DNA of 64,000 nucleotides. Origin: Flavisolibacter longurius (GTDB lineage: Bacteria > Bacteroidota > Bacteroidia > Chitinophagales > Chitinophagaceae). This document shows positions 42,345 to 51,101 of this stretch, piece after piece; within the stretch, counting starts at the first letter, position 1, and every line of letters begins with the position of its first letter. The stretch is from contig JACJGO010000003.1 in the NCBI GenBank assembly GCA_014163555.1, positions 62,001 through 126,000 of the forward strand. Reading direction: 5' to 3'. The notes below the pieces were generated by a model, which saw only the letters and a program-made list of their open reading frames with translations, was not told the DNA's origin and made no database searches. The position numbers were made by a program, and so were the translations under genes.

Positions 42345-42421
42345 GGGATAATGCGATAATGTGCTAATTAAAATCAGGCAAGGACATCATCAAATTATCA
42401 AATTGTCAAATTATCAAATTA
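42345..42421. repeat. Degenerate AATTATC-type words, nuoA/nuoB spacer
   Basis: GATAATGCGATAATGTGCTAATTA (within 42347-42370) is followed by three to four TCAAATTATCAAATTGTCAA-type units (42388-42421), which are near complements. The same words fill the nuoD/nuoE spacer. The spacer can fold into an imperfect hairpin. Confidence 0.65.
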
Positions 42422-42427
42422 CGTAGT

Positions 42428-43012
42428 ATGGCTCGTCCGGTTGAATATAATATCAAAGAAAAACCCCTCGAAAGGGATATCAGTATTGTGGATATGCCTG
42501 ATGGGCACCAGGGTGAAGGATTTTTTGCTACCAAGCTGAGTGATGTGGTGGGATTGGCAAGAAAGAACTCGCTTTGGCCCCTGCCGTTTGCCACCAAGTG
42601 CTGCGGTATCGAATTCATGGCAACCATGGCTTCGCACTACGACCTGGCCCGATTTGGCAGTGAACGCTTGGGTTTTTCGCCCCGTCAATGCGACCTGTTG
42701 ATGGTAATCGGTCTTATTTCTAAAAAAATGGCCCCGGTTATCAAGCAGGTGTATTTGCAAATGGCGGAGCCCCGGTGGGTGATGGCCATAGGCGCCTGTG
42801 CTTCCAGCGGCGGTATTTTTGATACCTACAGCGTTTTGCAGGGAGTGGACCAGGTGATCCCGGTGGATGTGTACGTTCCAGGTTGTCCGCCCCGGCCGGA
42901 AGCCATCCTGGATGGATTTATGAAAGTGCAGGATCTGGTGGGCAAAGAAAGCCTGCGCAGAAGAGGCAGTGAGCATTATCAGAAACTTTTGGCGAGTTAC
43001 GGAATACAGTAG
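42428..43012 (+). CDS. nuoB: NADH-quinone oxidoreductase subunit B
   Basis: NuoB carries the N2 iron-sulfur cluster, the last electron carrier before quinone, at the junction of the two arms. The Cys ligands are visible: tandem CC in TKCCGIEFMA (about residue 58), GACASSGG (about 123) and VPGCPPRPEAI (about 155). The 194-residue length is normal. It is preceded by an AT-rich repeat spacer and followed by a 81-bp spacer with AGCTC-type words. Confidence 0.97.
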   Translation: MARPVEYNIKEKPLERDISIVDMPDGHQGEGFFATKLSDVVGLARKNSLWPLPFATKCCGIEFMATMASHYDLARFGSERLGFSPRQCDLLMVIGLISKKMAPVIKQVYLQMAEPRWVMAIGACASSGGIFDTYSVLQGVDQVIPVDVYVPGCPPRPEAILDGFMKVQDLVGKESLRRRGSEHYQKLLASYGIQ

Positions 43013-43013
43013 A

Positions 43014-43090
43014 AGCTATGAGCCGTGAGCTTTGAGCCCCGGGCATTTTGCTCTGCTCACAGCTCGCAGCTCAAGGCTAAAAGCTCAAAA
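43014..43090. repeat. Degenerate AGCTC-type words, nuoB/nuoC spacer
   Basis: Left words (GAGCCGTGAGCTTTGAGC, 43020-43037) and right words (GCTCACAGCTCGCAGCTCA, 43055-43073, continuing to 43090) are near complements of each other. Each arm is a run of 7-9 nt units. The same family recurs at nuoF/G, nuoG/H and nuoK/L. Confidence 0.7.
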
Positions 43091-43093
43091 ATT

Positions 43094-43663
43094 ATGGCTT
43101 TAAGCAACGATTTCATCAAACAAAAACTGACAGATCGCTTTGGCGAACAGGTTTCCAATTTTGAGGAACCTTATGGGATGCTGACCTTTGAAGTGACCAA
43201 AGACCTGAATCTGGATGTGCTGCAATATTTATACGAAGACCCGCAGTTATCCTTTCAATTTCTCACTGATTTAACCGCTGTGCATTATCCTGCTTACAAA
43301 GGCCGGGAGATTGCGGTTGTTTATCACCTGCACAACCTGGTGGAAAATTGTCGCATTCGCTTTAAAGTGTTTGCACCCATCGAACAGCCGGATGTTTTCA
43401 GCGCTACGAAAGTTTTTGAAGCGGCTAACTGGCTGGAGCGGGAAGCGTATGATTTCTTCGGGGTTAATTTTGTGAACCATCCCAACCTGCGCCGTATTCA
43501 GAACGTGGACGAGATGGATTATTTCCCACTGCGGAAAGAATATCCGTTGGAGGACCAAACAAGACTTGACAAAGACGATGAAATGTTCGGTCGGGGTGGA
43601 AGTTTTGATTTCGGTAACCGGAATGAAGACGGGTCGCCGCGAACGATTCCGGAAAGTTTATAA
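43094..43663 (+). CDS. nuoC: NADH-quinone oxidoreductase subunit C
   Basis: NuoC is a peripheral-arm subunit that, with NuoD, forms the quinone-binding region. The 189-residue protein has the family motif ANWLEREAYDFFGVNFVNHPNLRRI (within about residues 115-140) and the acidic C-terminus. It is separate from NuoD, not fused as in E. coli. ATG at 43094 (MALSNDF) is chosen; an upstream in-frame start at 43025 lies inside the repeat spacer and would add unlikely sequence. Confidence 0.95.
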   Translation: MALSNDFIKQKLTDRFGEQVSNFEEPYGMLTFEVTKDLNLDVLQYLYEDPQLSFQFLTDLTAVHYPAYKGREIAVVYHLHNLVENCRIRFKVFAPIEQPDVFSATKVFEAANWLEREAYDFFGVNFVNHPNLRRIQNVDEMDYFPLRKEYPLEDQTRLDKDDEMFGRGGSFDFGNRNEDGSPRTIPESL

Positions 43664-43722
43664 AAGGAATTTAGTGCCGAAAGCAGGAAATCAATCCTAA
43701 CAAAAAAGCTGACTAATTATTC

Positions 43723-44952
43723 ATGTCTACGACAGATAAAAATATCATTCTTCCGGAAGGAAACATTGGAACCGGAACCACCCGCATCAACCTGGGACCG
43801 ACACACCCGGCCACGCATGGCGTATTTCAAAACATCCTGGAACTGGATGGTGAGAAGATTGTTTCTACCGAAATAACGATTGGTTATGTGCACCGGGCTA
43901 TTGAAAAGATTGCCGAGCGCAGACCACTTTACCAAATTACCCCGCTTACCGACCGGTTAAACTATTGTTCGTCGCCCATCAACAACATGGGTTGGCACAT
44001 GACCTGCGAGAAGCTGCTGGGCATCAAAACGCCAAAGCGGGTTGACTATCTCCGCGTTATTATCATGGAACTGGCCCGGATTGCCGATCACCTGATCTGC
44101 AACGGCGTAATGGGTGTGGACACAGGAGCTTTCACCGGATTCCTGTACCTGATGCAATACCGCGAGCTTATCTACGAGATCTGGGAGCAGGTATGCGGTG
44201 CCCGCCTGACGACCAACATTGGTCGGATTGGTGGTTTCGAACGCAACTTCAACAACATTGCTTTTGAAAAGCTTGAGCGGTTCTTGGCCGAATATCCCAA
44301 AGCCCTGAAAGAGTTTGAAGACCTGTTTTTACGCAACCGCATTTTCATGGAGCGTACCATGGGTGCCGGTCCTATCAGTGGCGAGAGAGCCCTGAACTAT
44401 GGTTTTACCGGGCCTAACCTCCGCGCTGCTGGTATTGATTACGACGTGCGGGTGCATTCGCCTTACAGCAGTTACGAAGATTTTGATTTTGTGATCCCAA
44501 CCGGTACTACGGGTGATTGCTACGACCGCTTTTTGGTGCGCCAGCAGGAAATGTGGGAATCGCTGAAGATTATTGAGCAGGCTTACCGCAAGGTGCAGGA
44601 GTTCAAGGGAGCAGAAGCGGAAGTGTTTCATGCCGATGTGCCGGAATACTACCTGCCGGAGAAAAAAGATGTGTACACCAAAATGGAGGCGCTCATCTAT
44701 CACTTCAAAATTATTATGGGTGAAGTGAATATGCCTCCCGGTGAAGTGTACCATTCGGTGGAAGGCGGCAACGGTGAACTGGGTTTTTACCTGATCAGCG
44801 ATGGTGGCCGAAGCCCCTACCGTCTGCACCTTAGGAGACCTTGTTTTATTTATTACCAGGCATTTGAAGAGCTGATCAAAGGCAGCATGCTGAGTGATGC
44901 CATTATTGTTATGTCATCACTCAACCTGATTGCAGGGGAGATGGATGGGTAA
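43723..44952 (+). CDS. nuoD: NADH-quinone oxidoreductase subunit D
   Basis: NuoD, the 49-kDa homologue, contributes the quinone-binding cavity and is related to the large subunit of [NiFe] hydrogenases. Seen here: GPTHPATHGVFQ (about residue 25), the loop RGGFERNF-like IGGFERNFNN and the terminal NLIAGEMDG in place of the usual DxxxGExDR. Length 409 is normal. It follows nuoC by 59 bp and precedes an AATTATC-rich spacer. Confidence 0.97.
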   Translation: MSTTDKNIILPEGNIGTGTTRINLGPTHPATHGVFQNILELDGEKIVSTEITIGYVHRAIEKIAERRPLYQITPLTDRLNYCSSPINNMGWHMTCEKLLGIKTPKRVDYLRVIIMELARIADHLICNGVMGVDTGAFTGFLYLMQYRELIYEIWEQVCGARLTTNIGRIGGFERNFNNIAFEKLERFLAEYPKALKEFEDLFLRNRIFMERTMGAGPISGERALNYGFTGPNLRAAGIDYDVRVHSPYSSYEDFDFVIPTGTTGDCYDRFLVRQQEMWESLKIIEQAYRKVQEFKGAEAEVFHADVPEYYLPEKKDVYTKMEALIYHFKIIMGEVNMPPGEVYHSVEGGNGELGFYLISDGGRSPYRLHLRRPCFIYYQAFEELIKGSMLSDAIIVMSSLNLIAGEMDG

Positions 44953-45035
44953 TGTGCTAATTAGCCAATGTGATAATTTGATAATAATGAAAACAAACAA
45001 TTATCGAATTATCAGATTATCAAATTATCGAATTA
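44950..45035. repeat. Degenerate AATTATC-type words, nuoD/nuoE spacer
   Basis: TAATGTGCTAATTAGCC and GATAATTTGATAATAATG (44952-44988) face right words AATTATCGAATTATCAG and ATTATCAAATTATCG (45001-45035). Arms are near complements. The word family matches the nuoA/nuoB spacer, including AATGTGCTAATTA in both. Confidence 0.7.
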
Positions 45036-45039
45036 GAAA

Positions 45040-45537
45040 ATGAAGTTTTCAGACGAAAAACTAAAGAAAGTCCACGAGATCGTTGCCCGCTACCCCGAGG
45101 GAAAGCAGAAGAGTGCCCTCATTCCGGTGCTTCACCTGGCGCAGGAAGAAAATGGCGGCTGGCTGAGTGCCGAAGCTATGGATTACGTGGCCGAACTGCT
45201 GCAACTAAAATCGATTGAAGTATATGAGGTAGCAACTTTCTACAGCATGTACAACCTGAAGCCGATCGGCCGGTACCTTTTTGAAGTTTGCCAGACGGGG
45301 CCTTGCATGGTGCGGGGCAGTGATGATATCATTGCTTATATAAAAGAAAAACTGGACATCGGGGTGGGTGAAACCACCAAAGATGGCATGTTTACCCTGA
45401 AAACGGTGGAGTGCCTGGGCGCTTGCGGTTATGCACCGATGATGCAGTTGGGCAAGTTTTACAAGGAGCACCTGACCCGTGAAAAAGTAGACCAGATCAT
45501 TGAAGAATGCCGTCGCACAGCGGCCGCTCAAAACTGA
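45040..45537 (+). CDS. nuoE: NADH-quinone oxidoreductase subunit E
   Basis: NuoE is the 24-kDa homologue with the N1a [2Fe-2S] cluster. The four Cys are visible: two in VCQTGPCMVRG (about residues 84-89) and two in ECLGACGYAPM (about 127-131). The thioredoxin-like fold and 165 residues are normal. Its stop codon TGA overlaps the start of the next gene (TGATG), so the DUF4440-like gene is translationally coupled to it. Confidence 0.96.
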   Translation: MKFSDEKLKKVHEIVARYPEGKQKSALIPVLHLAQEENGGWLSAEAMDYVAELLQLKSIEVYEVATFYSMYNLKPIGRYLFEVCQTGPCMVRGSDDIIAYIKEKLDIGVGETTKDGMFTLKTVECLGACGYAPMMQLGKFYKEHLTREKVDQIIEECRRTAAAQN

Positions 45538-45974
45538 TGAAGAAAGCAATTCTTATACTGACCTTTTTTTGCAGCGTTACCCTTGCCTGGGCACAATCCA
45601 GGCAGGAGAAAGAACTTATTGAAAGAACGTATCTGCTGAGCCGAACGGTTTTTGGTACAAAGGATAGTAAAACGGTGGAAGACCTGTTTGCCAAAAAAGC
45701 AAGCTATGGTCATTCCAGCGGAAAGATCGAAACACGGGAAGAGGCCATTGCAGGTATCACCGGCAACAAATCTATCTACGTCGATACGGCGGTTAGTCAG
45801 ATCAGTGTGATTTCGGCCGATGACGATGTGGCCATTGTTCGTCACCAGTTTAAGGCGAATGAGAAAAAAGCTGATGGAACCGTGTCGCCGCTCAACCTGG
45901 CCCTCATGCTGGTGTGGGTAAAAGAAAAAGGCAAGTGGCGCCTGATGGGAAGACAGGCCGTCAGGCTTTCATAA
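45537..45974 (+). CDS. Secreted DUF4440 / SnoaL-like protein inside the nuo operon
   Basis: This is a 145-residue exported protein with a signal peptide (MKKAILILTFFCSVTLAWAQ). The mature domain resembles the DUF4440/NTF2-like (SnoaL) superfamily: HSSGKIETREEAI, VAIVRHQFKANE and a C-terminal LVWVKEKGKWRLMGRQAVRL. It is not a complex I subunit. It starts within the nuoE stop codon and ends 61 bp before nuoF, and it has no terminator, so it is translated as part of the operon. NTF2-like domains bind small ligands; the role is unknown. Confidence 0.8.
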   Translation: MKKAILILTFFCSVTLAWAQSRQEKELIERTYLLSRTVFGTKDSKTVEDLFAKKASYGHSSGKIETREEAIAGITGNKSIYVDTAVSQISVISADDDVAIVRHQFKANEKKADGTVSPLNLALMLVWVKEKGKWRLMGRQAVRLS

Positions 45975-46035
45975 CATAGAAAAACGAAAAGGTCAGGAGT
46001 TGCGAGATGTTGACTTTTGACTTTCAACTTGATAA

Positions 46036-47391
46036 ATGGGCAAAAAATTATTATTAGAAAACGCACATATCGAAAACATCCGTTTGTATGATGTTTATCG
46101 CAGGCACGGTGGGTATGCGGCCGTGGAAAAAGCCTTTAAAATGGCACCTGCCGATATTGTGGAAGAAGTAAAGAAGAGCGGCCTGCGGGGTCGTGGCGGC
46201 GCCGGTTTCCCTACCGGTATGAAGTGGAGCTTTCTGGCCAAGCCGGAAGGAGTTCCCCGTTACCTCGTTTGCAATGCCGATGAATCAGAGCCGGGTACTT
46301 TCAAGGATCGTTACCTGATGGAGTTTATTCCGCACCTGCTGATTGAAGGCCTGATCATTTCTTCGTTTGCACTTGGTTCCAACAGCACATATATCTATAT
46401 CCGCGGCGAATATGCCTGGATCGTTGATATCCTGGAACAGGCCATAGCCGAAGCAAAAGGGGCCGGCTTCCTTGGAAAAAATATTCTGAACACCGGCTTC
46501 GACTGTGAGATTTATGTGCAGCGTGGCGCCGGTGCCTATATCTGCGGCGAAGAAACTGCCCTGCTGGAATCGCTGGAAGGCAAGCGTGGCAATCCGCGTA
46601 TCAAACCGCCGTTCCCGGCTGTAAAAGGTTTGTACGGTTGTCCAACAGTGGTCAACAACGTAGAAACCCTTGCAGCCGTTGTTCCCATTATCAATATCGG
46701 TGGCGAAGAATACGCAAAGTTTGGCGTGGGCAAATCCACTGGTACCAAACTGATTTCTGCCTGCGGCAATATCAACAGGCCTGGTATTTACGAAATTGAT
46801 ATGACCATTTCTGTAGAAGAATTTATCTACAGCGATGAATATTGCGGCGGTATCCCGAACGGGAAACGCCTGAAAGCCTGTATTCCCGGAGGGTCATCCG
46901 TTCCTATTCTGCCGGCCAATCTTTTGTTGAAAACAGCCAAAGGCGAACCGCGGATGATGACCTACGAAAGCCTGGCCGATGGTGGTTTTGCCACCGGCTC
47001 CATGATGGGTTCGGGCGGCTTTATTGTGCTGGATGAAGACCAGTGCGTGGTCCGTCACACCATGACGCTGGCCCGCTTTTATCGTCACGAAAGCTGCGGG
47101 CAATGTTCACCCTGCCGCGAAGGAACGGGCTGGATGGAAAAGATCCTGAACAATATTGAAAACGGGAAGGGTAAGATGAGTGACATCGACCTGTTGTGGG
47201 ATATTCAAAGCAAGATCGAAGGCAATACCATTTGCCCGCTGGGCGATGCGGCCGCATGGCCGGTGGCTGCTGCCATTCGTCATTTCCGTGATGAATTTGA
47301 GTGGCACGTAACCAACCCCGACGAGGCATTAACAAGAAACTTTGGACTGGCCCATTATGCCGATCCGATAGAAGTGGCGGCAACGCCGTGA
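46036..47391 (+). CDS. nuoF: NADH-quinone oxidoreductase subunit F
   Basis: NuoF binds NADH and FMN and carries the N3 [4Fe-4S] cluster. The FMN site is visible in GLRGRGGAGFPTGMKW (about residue 52), with NADESEPGTFKDR (about 82) and GAGAYICGEETALL (about 165). The cluster Cys lie in ESCGQCSPCREGTGWM (about 355) with a further Cys near 400 (NTICPLGDAAA). Length 451 is normal. It follows the inserted gene by 61 bp. Confidence 0.97.
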   Translation: MGKKLLLENAHIENIRLYDVYRRHGGYAAVEKAFKMAPADIVEEVKKSGLRGRGGAGFPTGMKWSFLAKPEGVPRYLVCNADESEPGTFKDRYLMEFIPHLLIEGLIISSFALGSNSTYIYIRGEYAWIVDILEQAIAEAKGAGFLGKNILNTGFDCEIYVQRGAGAYICGEETALLESLEGKRGNPRIKPPFPAVKGLYGCPTVVNNVETLAAVVPIINIGGEEYAKFGVGKSTGTKLISACGNINRPGIYEIDMTISVEEFIYSDEYCGGIPNGKRLKACIPGGSSVPILPANLLLKTAKGEPRMMTYESLADGGFATGSMMGSGGFIVLDEDQCVVRHTMTLARFYRHESCGQCSPCREGTGWMEKILNNIENGKGKMSDIDLLWDIQSKIEGNTICPLGDAAAWPVAAAIRHFRDEFEWHVTNPDEALTRNFGLAHYADPIEVAATP

Positions 47392-47392
47392 T

Positions 47393-47450
47393 AAAAGGCT
47401 GCGAGCTACGAGCAAATGCCTCGGCTCAAAGCTCATAGCTCAAAGCTGAA
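47393..47450. repeat. Degenerate AGCTC-type words, nuoF/nuoG spacer
   Basis: GGCTGCGAGCTACGAGC (47397-47413) on the left and GGCTCAAAGCTCATAGCTCA (47422-47441) on the right are near complements, each a run of 8-9 nt units. It fills nearly the whole spacer. Confidence 0.7.
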
Positions 47451-47457
47451 TTAGACT

Positions 47458-48627
47458 ATGGCTGAAGAAAAGAAACTGTTTAAGGTTACGATCGATAACA
47501 TCACCACCGAAGTGGAGCCGGGTACCACCATCCTGATGGCGGCCCGAAAAATTGGTGGTGATATTGTACCGCCTACCATGTGTTACTACAGCAAGCTGCA
47601 AAACACAGGTGGGTATTGCCGTACCTGTTTGGTAAGAGTTGCTGCCGGTTCTACAGCGGATCCCCGCCCCATGCCCAAGCTGGTGGCAAGCTGCCGCACG
47701 GCAGTAATGGACGGGATGATCGTAGAAAACATTACGAATCCTGCCGTTCTGGAAGCTCGCAAAGGTGTGGTAGAGTTCCTGCTGCTGAACCATCCGCTGG
47801 ATTGCCCGGTGTGCGACCAGGCCGGTGAGTGTGATCTGCAGGACCTGAGCTACGAACACGGTACCGAGGGTACCCGCTATGAATTCAAGCGCAGAACATT
47901 CGAACGTATCGATATTGGGCCCTACATTCAATTGCACATGACCCGTTGCATTCTTTGCTACCGTTGCGTGCACACTGCCAACCAGATTGCCGGCAACCGC
48001 GATCATGGTGTCCTAGATAGGGGCGAACATGCGCAGATTGCAACGTATATACAGAAGTCATTGGAAAGCCCAATGATCGGCAACGTCATTGACGTTTGCC
48101 CGGTGGGTGCTTTGACCGACAGAACCTTCCGCTTTAAAAACCGGGTTTGGTTTACCAAGCCGGTAGAGGCCCACCGCGACTGCCCGCATTGCAACGGAAA
48201 GGTTCGCTTATGGATGCGGGGCGATGATGTGCTGCGTGTTACAGCCCGCAAAGACCAGTGGGGCGAAGTAGAAGATTGGATCTGTAACGAATGTCGTTTT
48301 GAAAAGAAAAAAGTTAGCGATTGGGTGATTGAAGGACCTACCAAATTGAACAGGCATTCAGTTATCAATGCTGGCCATTATGTAAATGTGGTTACACCGA
48401 AAGAAACCCTGAAAGAGGTGATGGGTGGCCGCGATCCGAAACGGTTGCTGGATATCAAATCAATCACGGATGTAAACCAAGTGGACCTGGATACCCTTCC
48501 CGGACCTGCCACCAGCGCTACGTTCAATGGCAATCCAAACGCGGTAGGCACGAACATAACGGATGTGAAAAATGGACAGGGTAGAAACCTGGCCGGGACG
48601 GACAGCACCAACCCGAACACACCGTAA
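47458..48627 (+). CDS. nuoG: NADH-quinone oxidoreductase subunit G, short form
   Basis: NuoG carries iron-sulfur clusters N1b, N4 and N5. The N-terminal [2Fe-2S] Cys are in MCYYSKLQNTGGYCRTC (about residues 40-56) and around CRT. HPLDCPVCDQAGECDLQ and CILCYRCVHTANQI follow. A CPHCNGKV...CNEC pair follows near 240-280. At 389 residues it lacks the large molybdopterin-type domain of E. coli NuoG (about 900 aa), which I believe is usual in this phylum. Pro/Asn-rich residues end the protein. Confidence 0.93.
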   Translation: MAEEKKLFKVTIDNITTEVEPGTTILMAARKIGGDIVPPTMCYYSKLQNTGGYCRTCLVRVAAGSTADPRPMPKLVASCRTAVMDGMIVENITNPAVLEARKGVVEFLLLNHPLDCPVCDQAGECDLQDLSYEHGTEGTRYEFKRRTFERIDIGPYIQLHMTRCILCYRCVHTANQIAGNRDHGVLDRGEHAQIATYIQKSLESPMIGNVIDVCPVGALTDRTFRFKNRVWFTKPVEAHRDCPHCNGKVRLWMRGDDVLRVTARKDQWGEVEDWICNECRFEKKKVSDWVIEGPTKLNRHSVINAGHYVNVVTPKETLKEVMGGRDPKRLLDIKSITDVNQVDLDTLPGPATSATFNGNPNAVGTNITDVKNGQGRNLAGTDSTNPNTP

Positions 48628-48820
48628 TGAACAGCAGAACAGACGAACAAGGAGCAAAGGAAAAGTGAAGCAAAGATCGGAGAGTGGCGAATAGAATTAC
48701 CTTACGTACAAGTGTGCGACGCAACAAAAGTTGAATAGTAGCACCCGAGTTGACAAACAAAAAAAGAAGCTTCAAGTGAAAAGCGATCGGCTTGCAGCTT
48801 GCAGCTAACAGCTAATAGCT
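48628..48820. repeat. nuoG/nuoH spacer: element fragment plus AGCT-type words
   Basis: GTACAAGTGTGCGACGCAAC (48706-48725), then GTTGAATAGTAGCACC, matches the core of the elements at 21717-21962 and 29335-29627, but without arms or hairpin. TTGCAGCTTGCAGCTAACAG (48790-48809) is a tandem AGCT-type run next to nuoH. At the left, GAACAGCAGAACAGACGAAC is a loose repeat. Confidence 0.65.
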
Positions 48821-49867
48821 ATGTTACTACAAATTGATTGGTTTCTTATTCTGGAAAAATTTATCCTGATCGCCGTGATCGTTACCACGGCGCTGGTGGT
48901 AGCGATGTACAGCACCTATGCCGAACGGAAAGTTGCTGCGTTTTTGCAGGACAGGGTTGGTCCCGACCGTGCCGGTCCGTTTGGATTGCTGCAGCCGATG
49001 GCCGACGGTGTCAAGCTGTTCATGAAAGAAGAGATCATTCCGCTCACTTCCAGCAAAACCCTGTTTATAATGGGGCCGTTGCTGGCAATGATCACCGCTA
49101 CCATGACAAGCGCTGTCATTCCCTGGGGATGGACCATTGATGTTGCCGGCCGGCAGGTGCCGCTGCAGGTTGCCGATATCAACATCGGTATTCTTTACAT
49201 TTTTGGTGTCGTGAGTTTAGGTGTGTATGGTATTATGATCGGTGGCTGGGCCTCCAACAATAAATTTTCGCTCCTGGCTGCGATTCGTGGTGCTTCGCAG
49301 ATGATCTCTTACGAACTGGCCATGGGTCTTTCGTTAATTGCCGTGTTGATGCTGGTAGGTGATCTGCGGATGAGCACCATCGTTACCCACCAGGTAGAAA
49401 ATGGCTGGAACATTATCTACCAGCCTCTTGGTTTCCTGATCTTCTTAATCTGTTCGCTGGCTGAATGTAACCGAACACCATTTGACCTTCCGGAGGCCGA
49501 AAACGAGTTAAACTTTGGTTATCACCAGGAATATTCGTCCATGAAGCTGGGTTTTTACCTTTTTGCCGAATACATCAACATGTTCATCAGCGGTGTTATC
49601 ATGGCTACCCTTTATTTTGGCGGGTATGATATTCCGTTTATCGATGAAGTAGGTATGTGGGGCAACCAGTGGTGGGTTGGATTGATCGGCTTTGCCGTAT
49701 TGATGGCGAAAGCATTCTTTTTCATCTTTCTGTTCATGTGGATCCGCTGGACCATTCCACGTTTCCGCTTCGACCAGTTGATGAACCTGGGCTGGAAAGG
49801 GCTTTTGCCCCTGGCGCTGGGCAATATGCTGTTAACGGCAGTGATCGTTTTACTGCTGAATAAATAA
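48821..49867 (+). CDS. nuoH: NADH-quinone oxidoreductase subunit H
   Basis: NuoH is the membrane subunit next to the quinone chamber, with eight to nine helices. Family motifs are clear: YAERKVAAFLQDRVGPDRAGP (about residues 32-52), LRGASQMISYELAMGLS and the loop NRTPFDLPEAENELNFGYHQEYSSMK (split across about 221-247), which contains the conserved acidic residues near the quinone site. Length 348 is normal. It follows a 193-bp repeat-rich spacer and is 71 bp before nuoI. Confidence 0.96.
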   Translation: MLLQIDWFLILEKFILIAVIVTTALVVAMYSTYAERKVAAFLQDRVGPDRAGPFGLLQPMADGVKLFMKEEIIPLTSSKTLFIMGPLLAMITATMTSAVIPWGWTIDVAGRQVPLQVADINIGILYIFGVVSLGVYGIMIGGWASNNKFSLLAAIRGASQMISYELAMGLSLIAVLMLVGDLRMSTIVTHQVENGWNIIYQPLGFLIFLICSLAECNRTPFDLPEAENELNFGYHQEYSSMKLGFYLFAEYINMFISGVIMATLYFGGYDIPFIDEVGMWGNQWWVGLIGFAVLMAKAFFFIFLFMWIRWTIPRFRFDQLMNLGWKGLLPLALGNMLLTAVIVLLLNK

Positions 49868-49938
49868 ATGATTTTTAAACAACGGATGGAGCAGAACGGC
49901 TAATTTTGCGGCCGTTAAAAGAAGAAGGGGAAAAGACG

Positions 49939-50487
49939 ATGCAAGCATTAACAAACAGAAAAACAGTGGTGGAGCGAAAGCCAATGACCCTGGCTGAAAA
50001 GTTGTACCTGCCGGCGATCTTCAAAGGCATGGGTATTACGTTCTCACACTTGTTCAAAAAAGCACCTACGATCAGATACCCGGAAGAAAAACGTCCTTTC
50101 GCTGATGTTTTCCGTGGATTGCATATCCTGAACAGGGACGAAGAAGGCCGCGAACGCTGTACGGCCTGCGGCCTTTGTGCGGTAGCCTGTCCGGCCGAAG
50201 CCATCTCGATGGAAGCGGCTGAGCGCCAAACGGGTGAAGAAAACTTGTACCGGGAAGAAAAATATGCCGCCAAGTATGAGATCAACATGCTGCGTTGCAT
50301 TTTCTGCGGCTTGTGCGAAGAGGCTTGCCCCAAGGATGCCATTTACCTGACAAAAACAGTTGCGCCGGCAAACTACGGCCGCAAAGGTTTTATTTATAAA
50401 AAAGAAGATTTACTGATTCCAAACCCGGTAACAGACCCGGAAGGCTATAAAGAAGCCGTGGGTACGTTCAACACAAAACCGGAATAA
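49939..50487 (+). CDS. nuoI: NADH-quinone oxidoreductase subunit I
   Basis: NuoI carries two [4Fe-4S] clusters, N6a and N6b. Both ligand sets are visible: CTACGLCAVACPAEAI and CIFCGLCEEACPKDAI, in the middle of the 182-residue protein. ATG at 49939 (MQALTNRK) is chosen over an upstream in-frame ATG at 49906, which adds a charged, unrelated leader. It is 16 bp before nuoJ, so translation is likely coupled. Confidence 0.96.
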   Translation: MQALTNRKTVVERKPMTLAEKLYLPAIFKGMGITFSHLFKKAPTIRYPEEKRPFADVFRGLHILNRDEEGRERCTACGLCAVACPAEAISMEAAERQTGEENLYREEKYAAKYEINMLRCIFCGLCEEACPKDAIYLTKTVAPANYGRKGFIYKKEDLLIPNPVTDPEGYKEAVGTFNTKPE

Positions 50488-50503
50488 AAATAGAACCTAC
50501 TGC

Positions 50504-51085
50504 ATGGGTATTACGCAAATACTATTCTGGGCGCTGACAGCAATGGCCCTCTTCAGCGCACTGCTGGTGGTTACCAGCAAAAATCCGGTGTACAGTGTAT
50601 TGTGGCTGATTGTTACGTTCTTCACGATTTCAGGACATTACTTGCTCCTGAATGCGCAGTTCCTGGCTATTGTGAACATCATCGTTTATGCCGGCGCCAT
50701 TATGGTGCTGTTTCTGTTTGTGATCATGTTGATGAACCTGAGCAAAGAAACGGAGCCCCAAAAGAACAAATGGATGAAAATGGCTGGTGCTGTAGCCGGA
50801 GGAAGTTTGTTGCTGGTGTTGGTAGCGGCCCTGCGTACGACAGAATCCAGAATGACGGAGTTGGGAAGCGGCGACATTGGCCTGATCCAAAACTTGGGCC
50901 GCGTATTGTTCACCGAGTATGTGGTACCGTTTGAGATCGCCAGTATCCTGTTTTTAAGTGCCATGATCGGTGCCGTGGTGATCGGCAAAAGGGAAAAGCA
51001 GGTGATTGAAGATGAAATTCTGGATGCCGAAGTGGTGCAATCCGAAATACACGAAACTGAAACCGCCGGATACCTGAAGCAGTAA
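50504..51085 (+). CDS. nuoJ: NADH-quinone oxidoreductase subunit J
   Basis: NuoJ is a membrane subunit with about five helices, including the discontinuous third helix involved in proton transfer. The family motif [28 protein letters not shown] (about residues 47-74) is intact. Length 193 fits. The C-terminal tail is charged and less conserved. It has 16-bp spacers on both sides, to nuoI and nuoK, and no repeat sequence. Confidence 0.95.
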   Translation: MGITQILFWALTAMALFSALLVVTSKNPVYSVLWLIVTFFTISGHYLLLNAQFLAIVNIIVYAGAIMVLFLFVIMLMNLSKETEPQKNKWMKMAGAVAGGSLLLVLVAALRTTESRMTELGSGDIGLIQNLGRVLFTEYVVPFEIASILFLSAMIGAVVIGKREKQVIEDEILDAEVVQSEIHETETAGYLKQ

Positions 51086-51101
51086 CTGTTACAATTTTAT
51101 T

